In this document: positions 25,490 through 34,121 of the stretch, in pieces
Layout: every line of letters starts with the position of its first letter
Numbering within the stretch: position 1 is the stretch's first letter
Position numbers and translations under genes: made by a program
Source: Methylotuvimicrobium buryatense 5G
GTDB taxonomy: Bacteria; Pseudomonadota; Gammaproteobacteria; Methylococcales; Methylomonadaceae
Direction: 5' to 3'
Assembly (NCBI RefSeq): GCF_000341735.1
Contig: NZ_KB455575.1
Span: 128,582-192,581, forward strand
Length of the DNA stretch: 64,000 nucleotides
Notes under the pieces: generated by a model
Told to the model about the DNA's origin: nothing
Seen by the model: the letters and a program-made list of their open reading frames with translations, nothing else
The model's database searches: none

Positions 25490-25625
25490 TAAGTTGCAAC
25501 GCAGAATTGACTTGTTGATGTCTTTATCGGCTTGGTAACATCCGCAAGTCGCCGCTTCTAGACTGGCCAGTCGAGAATCCTGGCATCCTCTTGGCGATAA
25601 CTGATAAAATCCGGATGCGCGCCGC
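25490..25625 (-). pseudogene. Remnant of a Crp/Fnr regulator gene (C-terminal part)
   Basis: Translated on the minus strand, one frame gives PDFISYRQEDARILDWPV and a shifted frame continues LEAATCGCYQADKDINKS. Together they align with the C-terminus of the intact Crp/Fnr protein at 26417-27130 (KLISYRRGNVRIIDRPGLEAVACSCYRADNEIYE). So this is a frameshifted, truncated paralogue without its sensor domain, cut off where the PAS gene begins. Confidence 0.7.
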
Positions 25626-25714
25626 ATTGTCGGCAAAGCAAATAAACGGCCGTTTTTTCCGGTTCAAGCGACGGCTGAAGGTATAAGCGACGATGAGTCA
25701 GCAAAGAGGCATGA

Positions 25715-26293
25715 ATGATGAAGAAAAAGATGGAGGCGGTTGAGATTCGTAAATCGCTAAGAAAAGAAGCGGAATCCATGGTGGCTAGCTTATCAGTGGA
25801 TGAAAAATCGGCCCGTCCTAGCGAAGTTTTGATGCATGAGCTCATTATTCATAAGATTGAATTGGAGCTGCAAAATCAGGAGTTACGAAAAGCTCGCACC
25901 TTACTGGAAGATGCGCTGGATCGATATGTCGATCTCTATGAGTTCGCACCGGTCGCCTACATTACGGTTAACAGGGATGGTTTGATTAGCGAAATCAACT
26001 TGACCGGGGCGGCACTGTTGGGTGTCGATCGCGCTAAACTGATCAATAGCCGTTTCTCTAAGTTTGTTTCTCCTCAGGACAGTGACCGTTGGTATCGACT
26101 GTTTTTGAATATGAAGGAAAAACCTGAAGGGGAAAAGCAAAGATTCGGTTTAACGATGATGCGTGCCGATGGGACTCTTTTTTCCGGTTATCTCGATTGT
26201 TTGCATCGCGAATCTTTGGATGCCTCTTCGAAGTTGCGGGTCGCTTTGACCGATATTACTCAACAAGATGCCTCTTTCGAACAGATCGAATGA
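25715..26293 (+). CDS. Stand-alone PAS-domain protein
   Basis: A 192-residue protein with an N-terminal helical signature (HELIIHKIELELQNQELRKA, about residues 43-62) and one PAS domain (about 75-180, with FAPVAYITVNRDG and a C-terminal TDITQQ). No output domain follows. The signature and PAS are close in pattern to the N-terminus of the GGDEF-EAL protein at 7572. AAAGAGG lies 5 bp before the ATG. It may modulate a partner in trans, or be the detached sensor of a larger protein. The facing Crp/Fnr gene is the nearest regulator. Confidence 0.83.
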   Translation: MMKKKMEAVEIRKSLRKEAESMVASLSVDEKSARPSEVLMHELIIHKIELELQNQELRKARTLLEDALDRYVDLYEFAPVAYITVNRDGLISEINLTGAALLGVDRAKLINSRFSKFVSPQDSDRWYRLFLNMKEKPEGEKQRFGLTMMRADGTLFSGYLDCLHRESLDASSKLRVALTDITQQDASFEQIE

Positions 26294-26416
26294 CCGGTGT
26301 TCTTATATCCCTGATCAATCGGTAAATGTTATTGAAGTCGACATTTATCGGTTCTAGCGGCCGCGGGGTGGAAGCTAGTGAATCTATGTTGGGCTCGAAA
26401 GATTTCGTTAAAATGT

Positions 26417-27130
26417 CTAGCGTCTACATCTCATCATTCGCTCATAAATTTCATTGTCGGCTCGGTAACAACTGCAAGCAACGGCTTCTAGACCTGGTCG
26501 GTCGATAATCCTAACGTTTCCTCGTCTGTAACTAATAAGTTTTTGCTGCTGTAGTGAATTCGCAGCTCTGGTGATACCGACGCGCCTTACGCCTAGCATA
26601 TAGGCTAGACCTACGTGCGTGACATGGAAGGTATTGGAATGCGCCCGGTCATGAATCATCAACAACGAACGCGCGAGGCGGGCTTCTACCCTATGGAATT
26701 GCGAGCATGCGGCCGTTTGCGCAAGTTGTCTCATCAATGCACAGAGGTAACGCTTTAGCTCTTTTTGTAGTGCGGGACTTTGTTCGAGTTCATGGAGAAA
26801 TGCCTCCGCTGTAATGCGTAACGCGGGGCCTGCTCCTTGGACTACTGCATGAAACGGGGCGATGTCGACTTCCAGCATCAGAGTAATTCCGAAAAGCCCC
26901 TCGTTACCGACCATTCCTATCTCCAAATTGGAGCTGTCTATGGATGTTACCAGGGAAATAAAGCTTCCGGTCGGGAAATAAACGTGTGTAATGAGATCTC
27001 CTGGACGGCAGAGTACCTCGGCAAAAATAAGATCGATGGGTTCGCAATGTGCGAGCAACCGGTTCCGATCCTTGCAGGGTAGTGCCGTCAACAGTTGATT
27101 ACTAGCTGGGCCGGCTTTGGAGGTCTGCAC
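26417..27130 (-). CDS. Crp/Fnr family transcriptional regulator
   Basis: A 237-residue regulator. It has an N-terminal cyclic-nucleotide-binding-like beta-roll (HVYFPTGSFISLV, VGNEGLFGI), a long dimerisation helix near 115-150, and a C-terminal Crp-type helix-turn-helix (HVGLAYMLGVRRVGITRAA, about 175-200). There are no Fnr-type iron-sulfur cysteines at the N-terminus and no obvious cAMP-contact signature, so the effector is unknown. The GTG start has GGAGAG seven bases upstream. A 21-bp regulatory site lies 225 bp upstream in the same orientation. A broken paralogue lies at 25490. Confidence 0.9.
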   Translation of the reverse strand: MQTSKAGPASNQLLTALPCKDRNRLLAHCEPIDLIFAEVLCRPGDLITHVYFPTGSFISLVTSIDSSNLEIGMVGNEGLFGITLMLEVDIAPFHAVVQGAGPALRITAEAFLHELEQSPALQKELKRYLCALMRQLAQTAACSQFHRVEARLARSLLMIHDRAHSNTFHVTHVGLAYMLGVRRVGITRAANSLQQQKLISYRRGNVRIIDRPGLEAVACSCYRADNEIYERMMRCRR

Positions 27131-27355
27131 GGGGTTGCTCTCCTGGAACTCTTAGATTTTCATCACTCAAGTCATTACATTTTTTGAAAACCTATGTTCT
27201 TTAATTAGAAAAACATAGGTTCGATAAGAATGACGCGACGCTTCGGAGCAGGTGAGCGTAGTCGAAATGAATAACCGGTTAAGGCTCGGCACATCGGTTG
27301 ATGTCAGTGGATGGCTCCGTAAGTGGAAATTAGACTAACGGATAAGCTTTCTAGC

Positions 27356-27376
27356 GTCTGTACGCTAACGCCCATA
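27356..27376 (-). promoter_or_regulatory. 21-bp directional palindromic site, copy 12
   Basis: On the minus strand it is TAT, GGGCG, TTAG, CGTAC, AGAC. It lies 225 bp upstream of the Crp/Fnr gene at 26417-27130 and points toward it. Confidence 0.5.
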
Positions 27377-27437
27377 AATGCCTTCATCAAATTTTAACAA
27401 GTTGGACGATTATTCAGTAAGAAAAGGAGCGCAGCGT

Positions 27438-28169
27438 TTAGATCGGAGGGGAGGGAAGCAGACGATCGAATTCGGTTTTTACGACGTCATAGCATTCGCA
27501 GACGCGTTCCTCCAATCCGGGTCTATCTATTACCATGATGCGCCCACGGCTGTATTCGATCAATCCGGCTTTCTGTAATTTACCGGCGGCTTCCGTGACA
27601 CCTTCCCGGCGAACGCCAAGCATATTGGCAATTAGCTCCTGCGTCATGCGCAATTCATTGGTAGGCAGTCTATCGAGGCTGAGCAATAGCCATCGGCAAA
27701 GCTGCTGATCCACCGAATGATGCCGATTGCAAACTGCAGTCTGCGACATTTGAGTGATCAAGGTTTGAGCATAACGAAGCATCAGATGTTGCAAAGCACT
27801 CGAGCGGCGGCCGCCCGATCGGTTAAATTCCTGCATGAACACCTTTTTTCGAAGTCGGTAAGCATGTCCAGCGCTTTGTACGATAGCACGGTTCGGCATG
27901 GTTCCTCCGCCCATGAATATCGCAACGCCGATAATACCATCGTTGCCGGTTACGGCAATTTCTGCCGAAGCGCCATTTTCCATGACATAAAGCAGCGAAA
28001 CGATGCAATTCGTGGGGAAATAGACATAATTCAATTCGCCCCCGGATTCGTAAAGGACTTCGCCAAGTCGCATGGATACGCCTTCAAGATGAGGTATTAT
28101 CCGCTCATATTGGTTTGAGGGCAGCAAGTTGAGCAGATGGTTTTGTCGAGGATCGCATGCATCGGTCAT
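27438..28169 (-). CDS. Crp/Fnr family transcriptional regulator
   Basis: A 243-residue paralogue of the preceding regulator with the same layout: beta-roll sensor (NYVYFPTNCIVSLLYVM, VTGNDGIIGVAIFMGG), dimer helix, and HTH (TQELIANMLGVRREGVTEAA, about 180-199). The C-terminus keeps the RGRIMVIDRPGLEERVCECY pattern. No Fe-S cysteine cluster is present. It is transcribed in the same direction as the other Crp/Fnr gene but separated by 307 bp that include the copy 12 site, so the two are likely independent units. Confidence 0.9.
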   Translation of the reverse strand: MTDACDPRQNHLLNLLPSNQYERIIPHLEGVSMRLGEVLYESGGELNYVYFPTNCIVSLLYVMENGASAEIAVTGNDGIIGVAIFMGGGTMPNRAIVQSAGHAYRLRKKVFMQEFNRSGGRRSSALQHLMLRYAQTLITQMSQTAVCNRHHSVDQQLCRWLLLSLDRLPTNELRMTQELIANMLGVRREGVTEAAGKLQKAGLIEYSRGRIMVIDRPGLEERVCECYDVVKTEFDRLLPSPPI

Positions 28170-28359
28170 AAGTAATCAAAACTAGATAGTCATGGAAAGG
28201 GAAATTCTACGAATAGTTTATGTGGCGAACCGGTTCGTAGCCTCGATAAGCTTATAGAAAAAGCCGGGTATTTTTTATGGAATTAAGGCTGCTAATTTAT
28301 AGCAGAGAACTTTAAGGGGTGCAAGTGAACGGAGAGGAGTAATTGTCGGCAAGTGCATG

Positions 28360-28426
28360 TATACCTTATCGCACTTCAAATTTCGGCTGTACCTGAAGAG
28401 GCGCCGAACTTTGATCCACGGGTATA
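28360..28426 (-). repeat. Family A element, minimal reversed form (A7)
   Basis: A 67-bp copy from TATACCTTATCGCACTTC to TGATCCACGGGTATA, with little beyond the terminal repeats. Confidence 0.65.
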
Positions 28427-28459
28427 GAAGGAAGCATCCTTAAAAACCGGAAATGGTTA

Positions 28460-28480
28460 TATGTGCGGCAGCGTACCGAC
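28460..28480 (+). promoter_or_regulatory. 21-bp directional palindromic site, copy 8
   Basis: TAT, GTGCG, GCAG, CGTAC, CGAC. It points to shc, 600 bp downstream, with a 260-bp family A element between. Confidence 0.45.
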
Positions 28481-28640
28481 GACATTTAAAAGTCACTGTT
28501 ATCATTACCTCAAAGTAACGTATCGACAGAAAACTAATTTGCAGACATATAAGCAATGTTACCGGGATGGCTTAAATCGGCAATACAGCGTGATAACTCA
28601 GCGGCACATATCTGGTCAACAGTGCCATTATGTTAAGTCG

Positions 28641-28900
28641 TTATTCCCTTTGCTTGTCAAATTTCGGTGCCGGGGTGCCCGTCAAAGGACGCCGTAAATA
28701 CGTCCATGTAGGCTCTATGATAGCATCCATGCTATCCAAGCCTTTGCGAGCGCCATGGATGGCGTGAATGTCGATTTTGCATTACGCCAAGGATGGCGTG
28801 TAGTAGGGCAATGCAGGAGCAATTGCCGAGGAGCAAAAATCGACCTAACACCCCGGCACCTCCATTGGCTAATGCCGAAATTTGAAGTGCGAAAGGTATA
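28641..28900 (+). repeat. Family A element, long form (A8)
   Basis: From TTATTCCCTTTGCTTGTC to GTGCGAAAGGTATA, very close to A4 throughout the long-form interior. Confidence 0.85.
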
Positions 28901-29080
28901 TTCCGGTACGGACTGCCGAAAGGTTGGCTTAACTTAATCCATCATAAAACTCATTTTTGTTATTGCGCTCCTCCCGGCTCGCTGCGGCAATTGATTGCTG
29001 CAGTTTTTTTTGTCCTGCACCACCGACTTTATTTCAGGTCTGATACCGCTAATACTAAAGGGAAGTCAGAAAAACTATCC

Positions 29081-31048
29081 ATGCTAATAGAGACCATTTT
29101 TCATCCTGATCAGGATGCTTCATCGACTAGCCTGTCCTATCCACGTTTGAGCTTGAACGATGCGATAACTTGCGCCAAGGCGCGGCTTTTAGAGCTGCAA
29201 AACGAGGAAGGCTATTGGGTTTTCGAGCTTGAGGCGGATTGCACGATTCCTTCCGAATACATCTTGATGATGCATTTCATGGGTGAAATCGATGCAAGGC
29301 TCCAGGCCAAGATCGTTCAATATCTCCACGAACAACAAGACCGGGACGGCAGTTATCCGCTTTATAAAGGCGGACCGGGAGACCTGAGTTGCACGATCAA
29401 GGCTTATTACGCGATGAAATTGGCCGGCGACTCGATTCAAGCGCAGCACATGGTCAAAGCGCGCCGTTGGATACTGGCTCGGGGCGGCGGCGCCAAGGCT
29501 AACGTCTTTACGCGTATCATGATGGCGATGTTCGAGCAGATTCCTTGGCGCGGCGTGCCTTTTATTCCGGTCGAAATCATGCTTTTACCGAAATGGTTTC
29601 CGTTCCATATCGATAAAGTTTCGTATTGGTCCCGTACCGTAATGGTGCCTTTATTCATCTTGTGTACTTATAAAGTCAAGGCTCGTAATCCGAATAACGT
29701 GGGGATTTCAGAGCTTTTTATCACGCAGCCTGAGTCGGAAAAAAATTATTTTGCACACGTCAAAACACCGCTAGGCAAGTCCATATTGGCCGCGGACCGC
29801 ATGGGCCGCTTGATGGAACCGTTGATTCCCGGTTTCGTTCGCCGCAAGGCAACGATCAAGGCTCGCGATTGGTTTTTGTCCCGATTGAATGGGTACGATG
29901 GACTGGGTGCTATCTTTACATCCATGGTCAATGCCTATGAGGCCATGGATTATTTAGGGATTCCTGCCGACGATGAACGGCGGCGTATCGCCAGGGAAGC
30001 GATCGATCGATTGCTAGTTGTCAAGCCGGATAAGGCTTATTGTCAGCCTTGCGTTTCACCGGTCTGGGATACCGGACTCGCCACGCTGGTACTGCAGGAA
30101 GTCGATCGCCGCGAGCGTGATCCGATTGCCGAACAATCGCTCACTAAGGCTTTAAATTGGCTGGCCGGTCGGCAATTGAGCAACGAACCGGGCGATTGGC
30201 GGGTGCAACGGCCCAATCTGCCGGGCGGCGGCTGGGCTTTTCAGTTCGGCAACAGCCATTATCCCGATGTCGACGATACCGCGGTGGTTGCGCTGGCGAT
30301 GATAGAGTCCGGCGATCGCGAGTTTGCCGAAAATATCGAACGGGCAGGCGTATGGATTGCCGGCATGCAATCCGCCAATGGCGGCTACGGCGCTTTTGAC
30401 GCGGACAATACGCATAGCTATCTCAACCATATACCGTTCGCCGATCACGGCGCTTTACTCGACCCGCCTACCGCCGATGTCAGCGGTCGCTGCGTTATGT
30501 TTTTGAGCAAACTGGTCGATAGACAGCCGGAATACCGGGCCGTTATCGACACCTGCATTACCTATTTGCGCAATCAGCAGGAAGCCGATGGATCCTGGTT
30601 CGGTCGGTGGGGAACAAATTACATTTACGGAACTTGGTCTGTATTGACCGGGTTCGAAAGCGCCGGTATTTCGAAGCATGATTCCCACATTCGTAAAGCT
30701 GTGGTTTGGCTAAAATCCAAGCAGCGTGCCGACGGCGGTTGGGGGGAGGACAATGATAGTTATCACGATGTCGGGGTTCGCGGCGAAAGCGAAACCGGCT
30801 CGGCATTTCATACCGCGCTCGCGCTGCTGGCCTTGATGTCGGCCGGCGAGGCGGGTTGCCCCGAAGTTAAATCGGGAATAAATTATCTCTTGAAAAACCA
30901 ACAAGACGATGGGTTTTGGAAAGACGATGGCTTTAATGCGCCGGGTTTTCCCAAGTTTTTTTATTTGAAATATCACGGTTACGACAAATATTTTCCGCTC
31001 TGGGCGCTAGGGCGCTACCGCAACGAATGCGGGGACTTTATATCATAA
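29081..31048 (+). CDS. shc: Squalene-hopene cyclase
   Basis: A 655-residue class II triterpene cyclase that folds squalene into hopene, the first committed step of hopanoid lipids. It is a membrane-associated enzyme. The acid motif DVDD is visible in PDVDDTAVVAL (near residue 398). Several QW repeats are present (QEADGSWFGRWG, QRADGGWGED, QQDDGFW). The ATG at 29081 gives the usual N-terminus and length; an in-frame ATG at 28991 would add 30 unlikely residues. Hopanoids are typical of aerobic methanotrophs. A lipid glycosyltransferase and an acyltransferase lie just beyond on the opposite strand. Confidence 0.96.
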   Translation: MLIETIFHPDQDASSTSLSYPRLSLNDAITCAKARLLELQNEEGYWVFELEADCTIPSEYILMMHFMGEIDARLQAKIVQYLHEQQDRDGSYPLYKGGPGDLSCTIKAYYAMKLAGDSIQAQHMVKARRWILARGGGAKANVFTRIMMAMFEQIPWRGVPFIPVEIMLLPKWFPFHIDKVSYWSRTVMVPLFILCTYKVKARNPNNVGISELFITQPESEKNYFAHVKTPLGKSILAADRMGRLMEPLIPGFVRRKATIKARDWFLSRLNGYDGLGAIFTSMVNAYEAMDYLGIPADDERRRIAREAIDRLLVVKPDKAYCQPCVSPVWDTGLATLVLQEVDRRERDPIAEQSLTKALNWLAGRQLSNEPGDWRVQRPNLPGGGWAFQFGNSHYPDVDDTAVVALAMIESGDREFAENIERAGVWIAGMQSANGGYGAFDADNTHSYLNHIPFADHGALLDPPTADVSGRCVMFLSKLVDRQPEYRAVIDTCITYLRNQQEADGSWFGRWGTNYIYGTWSVLTGFESAGISKHDSHIRKAVVWLKSKQRADGGWGEDNDSYHDVGVRGESETGSAFHTALALLALMSAGEAGCPEVKSGINYLLKNQQDDGFWKDDGFNAPGFPKFFYLKYHGYDKYFPLWALGRYRNECGDFIS

Positions 31049-31058
31049 AGTTGCGTAG

Positions 31059-31090
31059 GTCGGGTTAGCGATAGCGTAACCCGACGTTTT
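31059..31090 (+). terminator. Hairpin after shc
   Basis: A 9-bp stem GTCGGGTTA / TAACCCGAC followed by GTTTT, 11 bp after the shc stop. The GTAGGTCGGGTTAGCG form is also a dispersed repeat in many bacterial genomes, so it may be both. Confidence 0.6.
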
Positions 31091-31137
31091 ACGCGAAAGT
31101 GTCGAAATACCTTCGATAGGTGAAAGCACAATAATTT

Positions 31138-31887
31138 TCACAGTTTTAGACTTTGGCTGCCATTAAGGCTTCGCCATAATCCGGACGGAAAAAAGCCTTG
31201 AATAAACAATCGCCAGGCCACCATGCGGGTGATGTGAGCGATATCGTTCATCGGATGGAAATGGCTGGGTCTGGCGTTATCGGGATAGCTTGTACTCACG
31301 GGTACGAAGGCGCATGGAAATCTGTGTCGGGCGGCTTCGATGATGATCTCGCTTTCGAAAACGAAGCTCTGTTTCCGGCCCAATACGAATCGGCAGCGTC
31401 GGATCAATTGTGCCGGATACACGCGGAAACCCGACTGGCTGTCTTCGATGGTTTGTCCTGCGGCCCAGGCGATCCAAAAGTTGGCGAAACGGTTGGCCCG
31501 GTAGCGCGCCTTTGGAATCACGTCTCGGTTCCAGAGGCGTGAGCCAATCACCAGTTTGTCCGGATGGACTTTTGCCGCCATCAAGAGCCTTGGCAAGTCT
31601 GCCGGATCGTGCTGGCCGTCCCCGTCCATGGTGACGATTCCTTTCGCGCCGAGATTCAAGGCGGTCTGCATGCCGTTCCACAAGCTTGCCGCCTTTCCCA
31701 GATTCTCGGGATGGCGCCGCAATGTCACCGGTAAATTTGAGAGTTTGTCCGCAGTGCCATCGTTGGAGCCGTCGTCAACGACAATCACCGTGCCGAGATG
31801 CCGTAAGGCGCCTTGCACTACCTCGCGGATGGTGGCGGATTCGTTATAGGCTGGGATTACCAGTACGTATTTGTCTCTTCCGTTCAT
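31138..31887 (-). CDS. GT2 family glycosyltransferase
   Basis: A 249-residue family 2 glycosyltransferase of the dolichyl-phosphate-mannose-synthase-like type: LVIPAYNESATIREV at the N-terminus, VVDDGSNDGT and MDGDGQHDP (the nucleotide-sugar and metal-binding aspartates). No C-terminal membrane domain is evident. The ATG at 31887 is chosen because GGAGAG lies six bases upstream; a longer open frame reaching to 32541 runs through a family H repeat and the end of the acyltransferase gene in another frame and is not credible. With the LPLAT gene it forms a likely lipid-modification pair; the sugar and acceptor are unknown. Confidence 0.88.
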   Translation of the reverse strand: MNGRDKYVLVIPAYNESATIREVVQGALRHLGTVIVVDDGSNDGTADKLSNLPVTLRRHPENLGKAASLWNGMQTALNLGAKGIVTMDGDGQHDPADLPRLLMAAKVHPDKLVIGSRLWNRDVIPKARYRANRFANFWIAWAAGQTIEDSQSGFRVYPAQLIRRCRFVLGRKQSFVFESEIIIEAARHRFPCAFVPVSTSYPDNARPSHFHPMNDIAHITRMVAWRLFIQGFFPSGLWRSLNGSQSLKL

Positions 31888-31903
31888 GTTGATCTCTCCA
31901 TTC

Positions 31904-32141
31904 ATAAGTAATATGCACAAAATAACTTCGCGAAACAGTAAGCTTTGTGGAGGTTCGGTGACTCGCTTGACAGGACGCCGTGAATACGTCCGTGTAGGCT
32001 TGACGGCGGAATCTGATTGCCAAGGATGGCATGAATGCAGATTTTGCAGGAGCAAAAATCTGCCTTGCCGCCGACACCTGTCAATCGAGCCAACGAACCC
32101 CCTTCCGACATTTGATGAAGTTATTTCATGCTCGTTCCTTA
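31904..32141. repeat. Family H inverted-repeat element (H1)
   Basis: About 238 bp with imperfect ends of about 25 bp (left includes GCACAAAATAACTT, right includes AAGTTATTTCATGC). The interior has GACAGGACGCCGTGAATACG and a family I-like GCAGATTTTGCAGGAGC block. It begins about 16 bp upstream of the GT2 start codon. A second copy lies at 36203-36391. Confidence 0.75.
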
Positions 32142-32179
32142 GCGAATTGTTGTCAGGCAATAAGGCATTAGCCGCGTTT

Positions 32180-33073
32180 CTATTCGTCCTTCCAAAAATC
32201 ATAAAAATTGAACCAGTTATACGGCGCCAGTCGACAATAATATTCCAGGCGGTTGGCGTAGTTTTGCATAATGCAACGAGCCGCTGTTTCCCGCTGGTTT
32301 CGGTCGACCCGCGGCGGGTCGGCCAGGTGTTCAAACCAGGCGTCGTAGCCTCCGTCATTCCGATGTAGGCAGAAGAACGTAACCAAGGGCATGTCGAGAA
32401 TTCGAGACAGCAAGACAGGAGCCTCTGGAAACCATGCCGGTTCGCCGAAAAATTCGCAGCGTATCCGTTTGTCGGCACGCACGCTGCGGTCTCCCAATAG
32501 CGCGATGAGACCGCCCTGGCGCGCGTGCTCGTCGAGCCCAATCAAGGAACCGATATCGCCCACATAGACAATATCTTCGAACAATGCCGGGTTCAACTTT
32601 CGGAATATGCCGGTAACTTGGGGCGTACTCTCCCCATAAACGAGCGCTTTGATATGGAATCCGCTCTGTAATTTTCCTACCGCACGGATGATTTCGAAGC
32701 TGCCGAGATGCGCGCCTACGAGCAGACAGCCGCGCCCGGAACGGGCGTATTCGTCCAGCACTTCCAGGCCTTTGATGCGAATATCCAATCGCTGACCTTG
32801 TCCGGCAAACATGTAAACCCGATCGAGTAACGTGTGGGCGAAGGTGTGGTAATGCCGGAATACCTCGGCCCAGCCGCAATCCCTGCCCAAAACCTTTCGC
32901 AGAAAGTTGCGGGATGCCGAGCGGGCGCGGTACGAGAACACAACGAAATAGATTGTGATCGGGTAAAGTAGGAGACGCGACAACCATCGCCCGGCCCGCA
33001 AGGCGATCCATTTGATGGTGTTTAACCAGAACAGGCTGCTTCGCTCCGGTACTTCAAGCCAAGCCTGTTTCAT
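32180..33073 (-). CDS. LPLAT-superfamily acyltransferase (lipid A acyltransferase-like)
   Basis: A 297-residue member of the LpxL/HtrB-like lysophospholipid acyltransferase superfamily. An N-terminal hydrophobic anchor lies near residues 18-50. The catalytic HxxxxE is visible in GAHLGSFE (near 121), and GDRSVRADKRI is the second conserved block. These enzymes attach acyl chains to lipid acceptors at the inner membrane. The ATG at 33073 is used; a GTG at 33109 is an alternative adding 12 residues. It lies upstream of the GT2 gene, separated by a family H element, and probably acts with it on an unidentified lipid. Confidence 0.85.
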   Translation of the reverse strand: MKQAWLEVPERSSLFWLNTIKWIALRAGRWLSRLLLYPITIYFVVFSYRARSASRNFLRKVLGRDCGWAEVFRHYHTFAHTLLDRVYMFAGQGQRLDIRIKGLEVLDEYARSGRGCLLVGAHLGSFEIIRAVGKLQSGFHIKALVYGESTPQVTGIFRKLNPALFEDIVYVGDIGSLIGLDEHARQGGLIALLGDRSVRADKRIRCEFFGEPAWFPEAPVLLSRILDMPLVTFFCLHRNDGGYDAWFEHLADPPRVDRNQRETAARCIMQNYANRLEYYCRLAPYNWFNFYDFWKDE

Positions 33074-33348
33074 GGGACGCGATGCAGAAGGGGCCGAAAA
33101 CTTGCTCACGACCGAGGAGTTTGCAGCTGAAACAAACCGGATCGTTTTTGCGAGGGATGGGTTTCAGTCGGTAGGCTTGCCCCACAATGACGATTGTGTT
33201 GCCTTTGTTGCTCATAAGCCGGTTGATGCGGGGCTTTATCGATGTATACGAATTGGCTATGTCACTCCTCATTCTGTGTTGCGCAGATGGGTGTGAACCG
33301 GAGTTCATTCGCAGTGACCTTTCTTTCGTTGCCATCACGTAAAAGGGG

Positions 33349-33777
33349 TTAATGGCCTCTGACGATCGTACACCACTCGCCGACGATGTTGAGTAAGTTC
33401 CTCGCCGAGTGATCCACTGAAGTGACTTCCGTGATATTGCCATTTTGCTTTGCCGCGCGAACACTAGCATCGCCGCGGGCCAGCAAGCCAAGTATGGATT
33501 CCGCGCAGGCTTTGCCTTCCTTCATCGTGGCTGGGTCGGTAGTTTCCCCGGTCGCAATGTCGCCCCAGATGACTTCGGTACCTAAAACGCCTTTAATCGG
33601 CGCATCGACAATCATGCAACCGCTGAGTCCGGCTACGAGACTCATCACGCCAAGCGTCAACCCTGCTCTCATGGATGGCCGCATCCGCTCTCCCGAATGG
33701 CTCAGGTCAAGTTTCGATGTTTCCCCGAATTTCTCTTTTGATATTACCGATTTGTCTTCAATTTGATCCAAAGTCAT
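33349..33777 (-). CDS. TRL-like family lipoprotein
   Basis: The C-terminal 80 residues match the TRL family: KACAESILGLLARGDASVRAA cut as ACAESILGLL and GDASVRAAKQNG, then NLLNIVGEWCTIVRG. A lipobox GLSGC lies in the segment that starts RAGLTLGVMSLVAGLSGC. The ATG at 33777 has GGAGAA at good spacing but puts the lipobox near residue 54. The ATG at 33684 (111 residues) gives a normal lipoprotein signal, though its GGGAGAG is only three bases away. The start is therefore uncertain. Function unknown. Upstream reading frame sequence beyond 33834 belongs to a family A element. Confidence 0.8.
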   Translation of the reverse strand: MTLDQIEDKSVISKEKFGETSKLDLSHSGERMRPSMRAGLTLGVMSLVAGLSGCMIVDAPIKGVLGTEVIWGDIATGETTDPATMKEGKACAESILGLLARGDASVRAAKQNGNITEVTSVDHSARNLLNIVGEWCTIVRGH

Positions 33778-33833
33778 CGTTGTTCTCCAAAATTTTGATA
33801 GTTTGTGAGGTGTGGGATTAGCGTTTCTGAAAA

Positions 33834-34056
33834 TATACCTTTCGCCCTTCAAATTTCGGTAGTGCCTTAGAAGGCGCCGCTGTGCTAGGTCGATTTTCGC
33901 TCCTCGGCAATCGCTCCTGCATTGTCCTAATACACGCCATCCATGGCGCTCGCAAAGGCTTTGCCAGCATGGAGCTGGCATAGAGTCTACGGGGACCGTA
34001 TTCACGGCGTCCTTTGACTGGCCCCCCGGTGCCGAATTTTGATCTACGATGGGTAT
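33834..34056 (-). repeat. Family A element, reversed (A9)
   Basis: From TATACCTTTCGCCCTTC to GATCTACGATGGGTATA, with part of the long-form block. It lies 57 bp upstream of the TRL-like gene start, between it and any distal promoter. Confidence 0.8.
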
Positions 34057-34121
34057 ATCATGTCCGAAGCAAGGTATGAAAATTGGTTTCGGCGTTCTTC
34101 GGTGGCTGTTTTTGGCTGCAA

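Noticed and set aside
31888-32541. N-terminal extension of the GT2 glycosyltransferase to 467 residues.
   Set aside because: It crosses a family H repeat and the acyltransferase gene in another frame, and the GGAGAG-ATG at 31887 gives the normal domain start.
33778-34005. Extended start of the TRL-like lipoprotein.
   Set aside because: The extra codons are largely family A repeat sequence.
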